64,000 nucleotides of DNA from Microbacterium sp. 1S1 (lineage in GTDB: Bacteria; Actinomycetota; Actinomycetes; Actinomycetales; Microbacteriaceae), in assembly GCF_008271365.1 (NCBI RefSeq), contig NZ_CP043430.1:1674001-1738000 (forward strand). The letters run 5' to 3'. Below are positions 44,161 through 53,492 of this stretch, in pieces. Each line of letters opens with the position of its first letter. Position 1 is the stretch's first letter. A program made the position numbers and the translations under genes. Below the pieces are notes generated by a model. It made no database searches and was not told where the DNA came from. It saw only the letters and a program-made list of their open reading frames with translations.

Positions 44161-44166
44161 TACGCT
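44161..44166 (+). promoter_or_regulatory. -10 box of the glycerophosphodiesterase gene, leaderless arrangement
   Basis: TACGCT, then GTGAGC, then the GTG at 44173 (6-nt spacing). Confidence 0.5.
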
Positions 44167-44172
44167 GTGAGC

Positions 44173-45159
44173 GTGCCCAGCAAATCCCCGCTCGTCATCG
44201 GGCATCGCGGTGCTCCGGGCTACCGGCCCGAGCACACCCGTTCGTCCTACGAGCTCGCCCTCGCGCTGGGCGTCGACGCGGTCGAGCCGGACGTGGTGGC
44301 CACCAAGGACGGCGTCCTCGTGGTGCGACATGAGAACGAGATCTCCGGCACCACGGACGTCGCCGAGCATCCGGAGTTCGCGGATCGCCGGACGACCAGG
44401 CGTGTCGACGGCTCAGCGCTGACCGGGTGGTTCACCGAGGACTTCACCTGGGCGGAGCTGTCGACGCTGCGGTGCCGGGAACGGCTTCCGAAGCTCCGTG
44501 CGGCCAGCGCCTCCTTCGACGGGACGGAGCCGGTGCTGCGCCTGCGCGACGTGCTCGACCTCGTGCGCGCGGCAGCCGAGGAGCAGGGCAGGGAGATCGG
44601 TGTCGTGCTCGAGGTCAAGCACGCCACCCACTTCGCGAGCATCGGGCTCGACCTCGCTCCGCTGATCGCGCAGGAGCTGCGGGATGCGGGGTGGGCGGCG
44701 GGAGCGCTGCCGCTCCTCGTGGAGAGCTTCGAGTCGACCGTGCTCCGGCGGCTCCGTGCCGAGGGCGTCGCGGCGGGGTTCGTGTACCTCATCGAGGCGG
44801 CGGGACAGCCGTACGACCTGCTCGTCGCCGAGGGGCCTGGGACGCTGACGTACCCCGAGACGGTGACTCCCGAGAACCTCGACCGCCTGGTCGGCCAGGT
44901 GGACGGGATCAGCGTGGACAAGAAGATGCTGCTCGTCCCTGGGACGACGCTGGTGGCCGACGCCCATTCCCGCGGCCTCACCGTCTTCACCTGGACCTGC
45001 CGCCCGGAGAACACCTTCCTCGCGGCGGCGTACCGCGGACCCGGAGGCAAGAGGGCGTTCGGGGACTACGAGGCCGAGTGGGGCGTGATCGCCCGGCAGG
45101 GTGTGGACGGCGTCTTCGTCGACCACCCCGACCTCGGCGTCGCGTTCTTCCGCGGCTGA
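44173..45159 (+). CDS. Glycerophosphodiester phosphodiesterase
   Basis: 328 residues, TIM-barrel GDPD family. VIGHRGAPGYRPEHTRSSYELAL, VEPDVVATKDGVLVVRHENEI and the C-terminal VFTWTCRPEN with FVDHPDL contain the catalytic His pair and metal-binding Glu/Asp. It hydrolyses glycerophosphodiesters to glycerol-3-phosphate. There is no signal peptide, so it acts in the cytoplasm. The start at 44173 is chosen from the -10 spacing; GTG at 44167 is two codons earlier. Confidence 0.88.
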   Translation: MPSKSPLVIGHRGAPGYRPEHTRSSYELALALGVDAVEPDVVATKDGVLVVRHENEISGTTDVAEHPEFADRRTTRRVDGSALTGWFTEDFTWAELSTLRCRERLPKLRAASASFDGTEPVLRLRDVLDLVRAAAEEQGREIGVVLEVKHATHFASIGLDLAPLIAQELRDAGWAAGALPLLVESFESTVLRRLRAEGVAAGFVYLIEAAGQPYDLLVAEGPGTLTYPETVTPENLDRLVGQVDGISVDKKMLLVPGTTLVADAHSRGLTVFTWTCRPENTFLAAAYRGPGGKRAFGDYEAEWGVIARQGVDGVFVDHPDLGVAFFRG

Positions 45160-45169
45160 GCCGGGCCGG

Positions 45170-45568
45170 TCAGAGCGTGCGGTCGAACGCGCCCTGACGG
45201 GTGGAGACGATCTCCTTGCCGAGCGGCATGAGTGACACGGGGACCATCTTGAAGTCGGCGATGCCCATCGGGATGCCGATGATGGTGATGCACAGCGCCA
45301 GTCCCGACACGATGTGACCGAGGGCGAGCCACCACCCGGCGAGGATGACCCACAGCACGTTCCCGAGGAACGAGCCGACGCCGGCCGTCGGCTTGCTGAC
45401 GACCTCGCGGCCGAACGGCCAGATGGCGTAGGCGGCGATGCGGAACGAGGCGATGGCCCAGGGGATCGTGATGATCGGGATGCACAGCAGCAGGCCGGCG
45501 AGTACGTAGCCGAGGAACAGCGCCCAGCCCGCGAGGATGACCCAGATGATGTTGAGGATCGTGCGCAT
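45170..45568 (-). CDS. YccF family membrane protein
   Basis: 132 residues with two copies of the YccF unit: ILNIIWVILAGWALFLGYVLAGLLLCIPIITIPWAIASFRIAAYAIWPFGR and VLWVILAGWWLALGHIVSGLALCITIIGIPMGIADFKMVPVSLMPLGKEIV. Each unit carries a pair of hydrophobic segments. Inner-membrane family of unknown function. It converges with the glycerophosphodiesterase gene, with only 10 nt between them. Confidence 0.9.
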   Translation of the reverse strand: MRTILNIIWVILAGWALFLGYVLAGLLLCIPIITIPWAIASFRIAAYAIWPFGREVVSKPTAGVGSFLGNVLWVILAGWWLALGHIVSGLALCITIIGIPMGIADFKMVPVSLMPLGKEIVSTRQGAFDRTL

Positions 45569-45645
45569 ACAGCGATTGTGTCACCCGCCGGGCGGCCGGG
45601 CTGGGGATCCGCCGCGAGGTCCCCGGTGTCGACGCCGCGCGATGC

Positions 45646-45651
45646 CAGACT
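45646..45651 (+). promoter_or_regulatory. -10-like box of the ABC-2 operon
   Basis: CAGACT, 6 nt, ATG; one mismatch to the TANNNT pattern. Confidence 0.4.
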
Positions 45652-45657
45652 GACCGC

Positions 45658-46638
45658 ATGACCGGAATAGTGGTGGACGACGTCAGCAGAGCGTTCGGGG
45701 ACGTGCAGGCCGTGCGAGGGGCCACCCTGCGCGCCGAGGCGGGGAGGGTGACGGGCCTGGTGGGTCCGAACGGCGCGGGGAAGACCACCCTGCTGCTCAT
45801 GCTCGCCTCGTTGCTCGCTCCCGACAGCGGCACGATCCGCATCGGCGGCGTCGACCCCGAGGCCGACCCGCTCGCGGCACGTCGGGTGCTGGGGTGGATG
45901 CCGGACGCCCTCGGCGCCTGGCCCTCGCTCACGGCCCGCGAGACGATCGTCACCACGGCCCGCCTCTATGGGATCGACCGTCAGGACGCGGAACGGCGGG
46001 CACAGCATCTCCTCGACCTCGTCGGACTCGGACCCCTCGCGGACTCGGCCGCGAAAGTGCTCTCCCGTGGGCAGAAGCAGAAGCTCGGCCTCGCCCGGGC
46101 CCTCGTGCACGACCCGCAGGTGCTGCTCCTCGACGAGCCGGCATCGGGGCTCGACCCCGAGGCCCGCGTGCAGCTGCGGGTCCTCCTGCGGCGGTTCGCG
46201 GCCGAGGGGCGCACGGTCCTCATCTCCAGCCACGTGCTGTCCGAACTGGAGGAAGTCGTCGACGACGCGGTGTTCCTCGTGGGCGGAGCGGTCGTCGATG
46301 CCGCGCCGGCGCAGAGCACCGTCCGGGCCTGGCGGGTACGGCTCGCCGGCGCGACCCCGGAACGGCTGAACGCGGACACGTGGCAGGTCGCCTCGACTCT
46401 CGAGCTCGCTCCCGAGTCCCTCGCCGTCGACCGCGGCGCCGTCCTCGTCGGGTTCGCCGGTGAGGAGGCCGCCGCCGCGTCGCTGCGCCGTCTCGTGGAA
46501 GCCGGGCTCCCGGTCGCGGAGTTCGCGCCCGCGCAGAGCGACCTGGAGCACACGTTCCTCGCCCTCCGGCACCCGCAGCCGCCCATCGCGACGACGCCGC
46601 CGCCCGCGGCACCCCACGGAACGGAGGCGGGAGCATGA
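45658..46638 (+). CDS. ABC transporter ATPase (ABC-2 export type)
   Basis: 326 residues. GPNGAGKTT (Walker A), a signature read as LSRGQKQKLGLARALV (Arg in place of the second Gly), VLLLDEPASGLDP (Walker B) and the switch His in ISSHVLSELEEV. A C-terminal extension of about 90 residues ends in a Pro-rich tail. This is the ATPase of an ABC-2-type exporter; the permease gene overlaps it by 4 nt. The cargo is not evident. Confidence 0.88.
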   Translation: MTGIVVDDVSRAFGDVQAVRGATLRAEAGRVTGLVGPNGAGKTTLLLMLASLLAPDSGTIRIGGVDPEADPLAARRVLGWMPDALGAWPSLTARETIVTTARLYGIDRQDAERRAQHLLDLVGLGPLADSAAKVLSRGQKQKLGLARALVHDPQVLLLDEPASGLDPEARVQLRVLLRRFAAEGRTVLISSHVLSELEEVVDDAVFLVGGAVVDAAPAQSTVRAWRVRLAGATPERLNADTWQVASTLELAPESLAVDRGAVLVGFAGEEAAAASLRRLVEAGLPVAEFAPAQSDLEHTFLALRHPQPPIATTPPPAAPHGTEAGA

Positions 46639-47651
46639 GCCTCGCGAACATCGGCGTCATCGCGCGCCTCGAGCTGACCCAGCGGTTGCGGAGCGTCGGC
46701 TGGTACGTGCTCCTCGGCGTCTTCGCGCTCGTGCTCCTCGGCGTCACGGGGCTGTCGTTCGCGGTGTACTCCTGGGGGGAGGACGTCGGGGCCGGCGTGT
46801 CGTCCATCGTCGTCAACGTCGTCCTGCTGCTGGTCGTGCTCGTCTCGCCGACCCTGAGTGGCAACGCCATCAACGGCGATCGGGATGCGGCCACGCTGGC
46901 GCCGATCCAGGTCACCGCGGCGTCCACCGGCGACATCATGTTCGGCAAGCTGCTCGCGGCGATCGCGACGGGCGGTGCGTTCCTCCTGGTGGCCGTCCCC
47001 TTCCTCGGGGCGTCGCTCTTGGCAGGCGGGACCGATCCGGTCGTGCTGCTCGTGGCGTTGCTGATCCTCGCGGCCGAGATCGTCATCGTCGCCGCCATCG
47101 GCGTCGGCCTGAGCGGCCTGATCGCCCGGCCGCTCTTCTCGGTCGCATCCACCTATCTCGTCGTCTCTGCTCTCGTGATCGGCACGCTCATCGTGTTCGC
47201 GCTGGGCGGCATGGCCGTGCGCAGCGAGGCGACCACCTACACCCGCCCCTACGACGGCAACGGCAACGTGGACTGCGAGAGCTGGGAGACCTACACGTAC
47301 GAGGTGCCCCGGTTCGACCTCGTGTGGTGGGCGCTCGCCGCCAACCCGTTCGTCGTCCTCGCCGACGCCACCCCCACGGAGTTCAACACGGCCGGTTATC
47401 CGATCGACCTCTACGGACAGATCAAGTTCGGCGTCCGCAGTGCGCAACTCTCGCCGTTGGAGCAGCGCTGGGACGACTGCGACCTGGAGAGCACGTCGCG
47501 GACGGCCGAGCAGGTGATCGACGAGACGGTGCCGAGCTGGTTCGTGGGTCTCGGGGTCCAGGTGGTGCTGGCCGGGGCGCTGTTCGCCGGTGCCTGGGCG
47601 CGAACGCGCACGCCCGCCAGACGGCTGCCACCCGGCACCCGTATCGCCTGA
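46635..47651 (+). CDS. ABC-2 type transporter permease
   Basis: 338 residues with six hydrophobic segments (first WYVLLGVFALVLLGVTGL; last VGLGVQVVLAGALFAGAWA). GNAINGDRDAATLAPIQVTAAS is the conserved cytoplasmic motif of ABC-2 permeases near the second helix. A loop between helices 5 and 6 is long (about 100 residues) and outside by prediction, with two Cys. ATGA overlap with the ATPase gene. Confidence 0.88.
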   Translation: MSLANIGVIARLELTQRLRSVGWYVLLGVFALVLLGVTGLSFAVYSWGEDVGAGVSSIVVNVVLLLVVLVSPTLSGNAINGDRDAATLAPIQVTAASTGDIMFGKLLAAIATGGAFLLVAVPFLGASLLAGGTDPVVLLVALLILAAEIVIVAAIGVGLSGLIARPLFSVASTYLVVSALVIGTLIVFALGGMAVRSEATTYTRPYDGNGNVDCESWETYTYEVPRFDLVWWALAANPFVVLADATPTEFNTAGYPIDLYGQIKFGVRSAQLSPLEQRWDDCDLESTSRTAEQVIDETVPSWFVGLGVQVVLAGALFAGAWARTRTPARRLPPGTRIA

Positions 47652-47787
47652 CGGGGACGGGAGCGGAGGAAGCCGCCACGTGTCGTTCACCGGCCGTCCA
47701 CCGACGTGTCGTCGGGCGGACACCCGGCGGCGGTGATCTGGGCGGGTACCCGTCTGTGCTCAGTCGAGCCCTCTTCCAGGAGCCCCC

Positions 47788-50700
47788 ATGCCCCGACTGC
47801 AATCCGTGGCGGCTGTCGCGGCGGCGTGCGCACTGAGCGCCGCCGCCCTGATCGCCGCTCCCGTCGCCGCCTCCGGCGCCGTCGCCCCGGTGGAGGCCGC
47901 GCCGACGGCCGCCCCGGGCCTCGTGCTGAACGAGATCGTGTACGACGACGCGGCGACGGGACTCGCCGATCAGATCGAGCTCTACAACGCGGGCTCCACG
48001 GCCGTCGACCTCACCGGCTGGCGGGTCTCGGACGAGAAACGCGACAGCTTCGGCGCGGCACCGGCCGGTACGGTGCTCGCGCCCGGCGCATTCCTCGTGC
48101 TGGTCAAGGACCAGGACTTCGACTTCGGGCTCGGTAAGGGTGACGAGGTCGTCCTGCATGACCCGAACGGGGCCGAGGTCGACGCCTACGCGTACGCGAA
48201 CACCGCTCCGTTGGCGGTCTGGGCGCGCTGCCCCGACGGGACCGGCGACTGGGCGCATGCCACCGCGGCGACGCCCGGTGCGCCCAATGACTGCCGCGTC
48301 GCGCCGGTCGCCGGGGCGATCCGCATCAACGAGGTCGACTCGCAGCCGGCCGACTGGGTCGAGTTCCACAACCCCGGCACGGAGGCGATCGACGTCTCCG
48401 GCTACGAGATCCGTGACAACTCCGACGATCACCGGTGGCGTTTCCTCCCCGGCACCACGATCGAGCCCGGTGCTTTCCTCGTCGTCGAGGAGGGTACCGT
48501 CGGGCTCGTGGACGGCGTCGAGACGGCGTTCCGCGACCCGATCGGCATCGGCAGCGCGGATCGCATCCGCCTCTTCGACACCGTGGGCACGCTCGTCGAT
48601 GACACGCCGCCCTGGGAGGGGCATGCCGCCATCGACGGGGACACCGCCGCCGCCACGCTCGCGCGCTGCCCGGACGGTGCCGGCGCGTTCGTGCTCGCTC
48701 ACGCGACACCGGCAGCGCCCAACGCGTGCGTCCGCCCGGACGTCGCGATCAACGAGATCGAGTCCAACGGGGACGCCACCGACTGGGTTGAGGTCGTGAA
48801 CACCGGGAGCACCGCGGTCGACCTGTCCGGGTGGTCGGTGATGGACAGTGATCCCGTCGGACACGCCACCGAGACGACCCCCGCACCCGCCGGAACGCTG
48901 CTGCCTCCGGGCGGCTACCGGGTGTTCGATCAGCCGGCCGACTTCGTCTTCGGTCTGGGAAACGGCGACACCGTGACCCTGCGGGACGCGAACGGCCTCA
49001 CGGTCGACGAGCACGTCTACACCGCGCACGCCGACGGTGTCTGGGCTCGCTGCGCCGACGGCACCGGGGAGTTCATCGACGCGCCCGCGGCGACCAAGGG
49101 CCAGCGCAACGCCTGCGGGAACCCGGTGCGGATCAACGAGGTCGAGTCGGACGGCGGGGCGCCGGACGACTGGATCGAGCTGGTCAACCCGACCGGGGCC
49201 TCGCTCGATGTCGGCGGGCTCGTCGTGAAGGACGACGACGACGCCCACGTCTACACGGTGCCTGCCGGCAGGACGATCGCGGCCGGAGCGTACCTCGTCA
49301 TCGAGCGGGCGGAGCTCGGCTTCGGACTCGGGGCCGGGGATTCCGTCCGGCTGTTCGACGGGGATCTGCTCATCGACGAGACGACGTGGGGGGAGGGGCA
49401 TGTGGCGACCACGTGGGGTCGGTGCCCGGACACCTCCGGAGTCTTCGCGGCGACCGCGGCGCCCACGAAGGGGACGGCGAACGTCTGCGCGGGCGAGGTC
49501 GCGGTCGGCACCTGGCCGGGGTCCGCCGAGGTGCGTGTGCTCGATGACGTGCCGACGTTTCTGGAGGACAGCTCCGGCCTCGACGTGCAGGAGACCTCGG
49601 ACGGCGCCTTCCTCTGGGCGGTCGACAACGGCGAGGGGCGCATCTGGAAGCTCGAGGCCCGCGCGGACGGCTCGGTGGAGAAAGCCGTGGGCTGGGATGA
49701 GGGCAAGCGGGTGCGCTTCGCGAAGGACGCCGACGACCCGGGCGCCGCAGGGCCGGACACCGAGGGGATCACGGTCGATGGGAAGGGCCTGGTCTACGTG
49801 GCGTCCGAGCGCGACAACAGCGCGAAGGGCGTGAACCGGAACGTGTTGCTCCAGGTCGACCCCGAAGCGTCCACCGGTGACCTGGTGGCGCAGCGGGAAT
49901 GGGATCTCACGGCGAAGCTCCCGGCGGTCGGTGCGAACCTGGGCATCGAGGCCGTGCAGTGGGTGCCGGACACCGCGCTCGCCGGGAAGCTCTTCGACGA
50001 CACCACCGGCGCCGCCTACGACCCCACGGCACACCCCGGTCACGGGGACGGTCTGTTCTTCGTCGCCGTGGAGGACAACGGGCACGTCTACGCGTTCGCG
50101 CTCGCCGCAGACGGCGGGGCCACGCTGGTCTCCGAGATCGCCCCCGGTCTGAGCGGTGTGATGGCCCTCGACTGGGACACGGTGCGTGGCACGCTGTGGG
50201 CGGTGTGCGACGACGGCTGTCAGGGCCGCTCCGCGGAGCTCACCCTGAACGGGACGGCCGAGCCGGACGTGGCGCACTATGCGCGGCCGTCCGGCATGCC
50301 AGACATCAACAACGAGGGCTTCGCCACGGCCCCCGCGACGCTGTCGATCGACGGAAAGCGTCCGGTGTGGTGGTTCGCCGACGGCTTCGCCTCCCAGGCG
50401 CTGCGCACCGGAACGCTGCCGGGCGGCACGGGCGGCGAGAACCCCGGTGGCGAGAATCCCGGTGGGGAGAACCCCGGTGGGGAGAACCCCGGTGGGGAGA
50501 ACCCGCCGCTCCCGGGCTCGAGTCTCGTGGACGGCAACCGCCACGGTGTCACGGTCGACCCGGCGATGGCGGCGCGCGGACAGCGGGTGACCGTCTCGGT
50601 CGGTGTGGATGCCGCCGGAGCGCGGGCGGCGATCTGGATGTACTCCGACCCCGTCCGCCTGGCCGCAGGAACGCTCTCCGCGACCGGTGCCCTCACGGTC

Positions 50701-50913
50701 ACCGTTCCGGAGGACGCGCCGCTGGGCGCGCACCGGATCGCCGTCTTTGCGGCGGACGGCAGGCTCCTCGGCTGGGCGGACCTGCGCGTCACCGCCGCGG
50801 GCGAGGGACTGGCCGCGACCGGGGCCGACCTCCCGGTGGTGGCCGTCGCCCTCGCGCTGATGCTCCTCACGACCGGGGTCCTGGTGCTGCGCCGATGGAG
50901 GAGGGCGGTCTGA
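47788..50913 (+). CDS. Cell-wall-anchored protein with four lamin-tail-like repeats and a beta-propeller-like domain
   Basis: 1041 residues. A Sec signal peptide (to about 30) is followed by four LTD-type beta domains, each opening with an INE-type motif (VLNEIVYDD, RINEVDSQPADWVEFHN, AINEIESNGDATDWVEVVN, RINEVESDGGAPDDWIELVN) and closing with a WxRCPDGTG-like Cys motif. Next comes a ~290-residue region resembling SdiA-regulated/phytase-like propellers (SSGLDVQETSDGAFLWAVDNGEGRIWKLE, DTEGITVDGKGLVYVASERDN). Then five GGENP repeats, an Ig-like domain, and LAATG followed by a membrane helix and RRWRR: a sortase signal of the LAxTG type recognised by class E sortases. Probably displayed on the wall; ligand unknown. 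Confidence 0.85.
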   Translation: MPRLQSVAAVAAACALSAAALIAAPVAASGAVAPVEAAPTAAPGLVLNEIVYDDAATGLADQIELYNAGSTAVDLTGWRVSDEKRDSFGAAPAGTVLAPGAFLVLVKDQDFDFGLGKGDEVVLHDPNGAEVDAYAYANTAPLAVWARCPDGTGDWAHATAATPGAPNDCRVAPVAGAIRINEVDSQPADWVEFHNPGTEAIDVSGYEIRDNSDDHRWRFLPGTTIEPGAFLVVEEGTVGLVDGVETAFRDPIGIGSADRIRLFDTVGTLVDDTPPWEGHAAIDGDTAAATLARCPDGAGAFVLAHATPAAPNACVRPDVAINEIESNGDATDWVEVVNTGSTAVDLSGWSVMDSDPVGHATETTPAPAGTLLPPGGYRVFDQPADFVFGLGNGDTVTLRDANGLTVDEHVYTAHADGVWARCADGTGEFIDAPAATKGQRNACGNPVRINEVESDGGAPDDWIELVNPTGASLDVGGLVVKDDDDAHVYTVPAGRTIAAGAYLVIERAELGFGLGAGDSVRLFDGDLLIDETTWGEGHVATTWGRCPDTSGVFAATAAPTKGTANVCAGEVAVGTWPGSAEVRVLDDVPTFLEDSSGLDVQETSDGAFLWAVDNGEGRIWKLEARADGSVEKAVGWDEGKRVRFAKDADDPGAAGPDTEGITVDGKGLVYVASERDNSAKGVNRNVLLQVDPEASTGDLVAQREWDLTAKLPAVGANLGIEAVQWVPDTALAGKLFDDTTGAAYDPTAHPGHGDGLFFVAVEDNGHVYAFALAADGGATLVSEIAPGLSGVMALDWDTVRGTLWAVCDDGCQGRSAELTLNGTAEPDVAHYARPSGMPDINNEGFATAPATLSIDGKRPVWWFADGFASQALRTGTLPGGTGGENPGGENPGGENPGGENPGGENPPLPGSSLVDGNRHGVTVDPAMAARGQRVTVSVGVDAAGARAAIWMYSDPVRLAAGTLSATGALTVTVPEDAPLGAHRIAVFAADGRLLGWADLRVTAAGEGLAATGADLPVVAVALALMLLTTGVLVLRRWRRAV
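50431..50505 (+). repeat. Five tandem 15-bp repeats
   Basis: Five in-frame copies of a GGTGGGGAGAACCCC unit (first two with substitutions) encode GGENP. Copies 3 and 4 are identical, so copy number could change by slippage. It makes a flexible linker before the C-terminal domain. Confidence 0.95.
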
Positions 50914-50980
50914 CCGGGGAGGGTGCGGGCGGGTGCCCCGCCCCTCCGCCCGCGCGGACCGCGATGTCGGTGCCGCCGCC

Positions 50981-50986
50981 TAGACT
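50981..50986 (+). promoter_or_regulatory. -10 box of the helicase gene
   Basis: TAGACT, 9 nt before the ATG; the leader would be only 2-3 nt. Confidence 0.5.
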
Positions 50987-50995
50987 CGAGAGGTC

Positions 50996-53449
50996 ATGAC
51001 CGAAGCCCCTCTCATCGTCCCCGGATCCGTCGGCCCGCAGTCCTCCGGCGCTCCCGCGCAGGACGACCTCCTCGCCGGCCTCAACCCCCAGCAGCTCGAG
51101 GCCGTCACCTATCGCGGCCCCGCGCTGCTCATCGTCGCCGGCGCCGGGTCGGGCAAGACGAGCGTGCTCACGCGCCGCATCGCCTCGCTCCTGCGCAGCC
51201 GGGAGGCGTGGCCGAGCCAGATCCTCGCGATCACGTTCACCAACAAGGCCGCCGGCGAGATGCGCGAGCGCGTCGAGGGGCTGATCGGCGACGCCGCGCG
51301 CGGCATGTGGATCTCCACTTTCCACTCCGCATGCGTGCGCATCCTCCGCCGTGAGGCGCAGCAGTTCGGGTTCACGAAGAACTTCACCATCTACGACTCC
51401 GGCGACTCCCGCGCGCTGCTCAAGAGGCTCGTCAAGGAGCACGAGGCCGACGCGTACGGCCTCACGCCCGCCGCCGTGCAGGGCCGTATCTCCAAGCTCA
51501 AGAACGAGCTCTCCGACGCCGAGTCGTACGCCCGCCAGGCCAATATGAGCGATCCGGCAGAGCGCGTCTTCGTGGAGGTCTTCGCCGACTACCAGCGACA
51601 GCTCCAGAAGGCGAACGCCTTCGACTTCGACGACCTGATCGGCCAGACGGTCTACCTCTTCCGGGCGTTCCCCCAGGTCGCCGACACCTACCGCCGCCGG
51701 TTCCGGCACATCCTCGTCGACGAGTACCAGGACACCAACCACGCGCAGTACGCGCTCATCCACGAGCTCACCCGGCCGGTCTCCGGCGTCGGCGCCGCAC
51801 CGGAGCCCTATGCCTCGAACGGCATGATGATCTTCGAGCCCGATCCCGAGCCGGCCTCCGGCGCGGGCGAGGCCGGGGCGTCGCTGACGGTGGTCGGCGA
51901 CTCCGATCAGTCGATCTACGCGTTCCGCGGTGCGGACATCCGCAACATCAGCGAGTTCGAGCGCGACTTCCCCGGGGCGAAGGTGGTGCTCCTCGAGCAG
52001 AACTACCGGTCCACGCAGAACATCCTCTCCGCGGCGAACGCCGTCATCGGCAACAACTTCGACCGCAAGGACAAGAAGCTCTGGAGCGATCGCGGCGAGG
52101 GCGACAAGATCATCGGCTTCACCGGCTACTCGCAGCACGATGAGGCCCAGTTCGTCGCCGATGAGATCGAGGCGCTGCATCGCAAGGGCATGCCGTACTC
52201 GGAGATGGCCGTCTTCTATCGCACGAACTCCCAGTCCCGCGCGCTGGAGGAGATCTTCATCCGCTCCGCCGTGCCGTACAAGATCATGGGCGGCACCAAG
52301 TTCTACGAGCGCGCCGAGATCAAGGACGCGCTGGCGTACCTCGTGGCGGTCGCGAACCCCGCAGACGAGATGGCCGTCCGCCGCATCCTCAACAAGCCGC
52401 GGCGCGGCATCGGCGACGTCACCGAGACGGCGATCGCGCGCTTCGCCGAGGAGCATGGCATCTCCTTCCGCGATGCCCTGTCGCTTCCGGGGCAGCTCGG
52501 CGTCGGCCCGAAGATCCAGGCCGCCATCGCGCAACTCGATGCGGTGCTCGCCGAGGCGACGGCGATCATGCTGCCGCCGACGGGAGAGGTGCCACCGCCC
52601 ACCTCCGTGGCGGACGGGCTCAGCCTGCTCCTGGCGAAGAGCGGGTACCTCGATGCGTTGCGGGCCAGCCGCGACCCGCAAGACGAGGCGCGGGTGGAGA
52701 ACCTCGACGAGTTCGTGGCCGTGACCCGGGACTTCGCACGCAACAATCCCGAGGGGACGATCACCGACTTCCTCACCGAGGTCGCGCTGGTCTCCGACGC
52801 GGACGACCTCGACGACGAATCCGGGTCGGTCTCGCTCATGACGATGCACACCGCCAAGGGCCTCGAGTACGACGCGGTCTTCGTGACCGGCGTCGAAGAG
52901 GACCTCATCCCGCACCGCATCTCGGCGGGCGAGCCCGGTGGCCCGCAGGAGGAGCGGCGCCTGTTCTACGTGGGCATCACGCGCGCCCGGAAGCGCCTGC
53001 ACCTGTCGCTCGCCATGACCCGCGCGCAGTTCGGCGAGGTGACCGTGGCGATGCCGAGCCGGTTCCTGCAGGAGATCCCCGCGGCTCTCATCGACTGGCG
53101 GCAGTCGCCGGGTGACGTGAACTCGCGCGGCGGCATGCAGTCCCGGGCGTTGAACGCCCGCCGTTCCGGAGGCTCGGGAGACCGCTTCGGCGTCAAGGCA
53201 CTGCCCCGGGAATCCCTCAAGCCGCTGTCGACGGCGATGGACAAGATCCCCAACCGCGTCACCGCCAAGATGCGCGACAACGGCGACCTCGAACTCGTCG
53301 CAGGCGACCGCATCCGCCACGACGACTTCGGAGAGGGGCGGGTCGACGCCGTCACCGGCGAAGGCGCCAAGCGCATCGCCCACGTCCGCTTCGACACGGC
53401 GGGGCAGAAGAAGCTGCTGATCAAGGTCGCCCCCATCCAGAAGCTCTAG
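50996..53449 (+). CDS. pcrA: UvrD/PcrA family 3'-5' DNA helicase
   Basis: 817 residues, superfamily 1A. GLNPQQLEAV (Q motif), GAGSGKTSVLTRRI (I), FTNKAAGEMRERV (Ia), VDEYQDTNHAQY (II), GDSDQSIYAFRGAD (III), EQNYRST (IV), TMHTAKGLEYDAVF (V) and YVGITRARKRL (VI) are all present. Between motifs II and III is an insertion of about 39 residues (from VSGVGAAPEP to GEAGASL) not usual in PcrA. The C terminus has a Tudor-like RNA-polymerase-contact segment (LVAGDRIRHDDFGEGRVDAV...FDTAGQKKLLIKVAPIQKL). Acts in nucleotide excision repair and at stalled forks. Confidence 0.93.
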   Translation: MTEAPLIVPGSVGPQSSGAPAQDDLLAGLNPQQLEAVTYRGPALLIVAGAGSGKTSVLTRRIASLLRSREAWPSQILAITFTNKAAGEMRERVEGLIGDAARGMWISTFHSACVRILRREAQQFGFTKNFTIYDSGDSRALLKRLVKEHEADAYGLTPAAVQGRISKLKNELSDAESYARQANMSDPAERVFVEVFADYQRQLQKANAFDFDDLIGQTVYLFRAFPQVADTYRRRFRHILVDEYQDTNHAQYALIHELTRPVSGVGAAPEPYASNGMMIFEPDPEPASGAGEAGASLTVVGDSDQSIYAFRGADIRNISEFERDFPGAKVVLLEQNYRSTQNILSAANAVIGNNFDRKDKKLWSDRGEGDKIIGFTGYSQHDEAQFVADEIEALHRKGMPYSEMAVFYRTNSQSRALEEIFIRSAVPYKIMGGTKFYERAEIKDALAYLVAVANPADEMAVRRILNKPRRGIGDVTETAIARFAEEHGISFRDALSLPGQLGVGPKIQAAIAQLDAVLAEATAIMLPPTGEVPPPTSVADGLSLLLAKSGYLDALRASRDPQDEARVENLDEFVAVTRDFARNNPEGTITDFLTEVALVSDADDLDDESGSVSLMTMHTAKGLEYDAVFVTGVEEDLIPHRISAGEPGGPQEERRLFYVGITRARKRLHLSLAMTRAQFGEVTVAMPSRFLQEIPAALIDWRQSPGDVNSRGGMQSRALNARRSGGSGDRFGVKALPRESLKPLSTAMDKIPNRVTAKMRDNGDLELVAGDRIRHDDFGEGRVDAVTGEGAKRIAHVRFDTAGQKKLLIKVAPIQKL

Positions 53450-53479
53450 CGGGCGGCGAGGAGGGCGGGGAGAGGCGGT

Positions 53480-53485
53480 TAGGCT
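53480..53485 (+). promoter_or_regulatory. -10 box of the SseB gene, leaderless arrangement
   Basis: TAGGCT, then 7 nt, then ATG. Confidence 0.55.
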
Positions 53486-53492
53486 GGCTCTC

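Noticed and set aside
47678..47711. Direct repeat ACGTGTCG (x2) before the LTD wall protein
   Set aside because: Two 8-bp copies 26 bp apart in GC-rich DNA can arise by chance, and I could not tie them to promoter boxes.
50431..50505. CRISPR-like tandem repeats
   Set aside because: 15-bp units without spacers, in frame within a surface-protein gene and encoding GGENP.
47422..50733. Open frame of about 1100 codons on the minus strand
   Set aside because: Antisense to the LTD wall protein; no domain or motif and typical mirror-frame composition.
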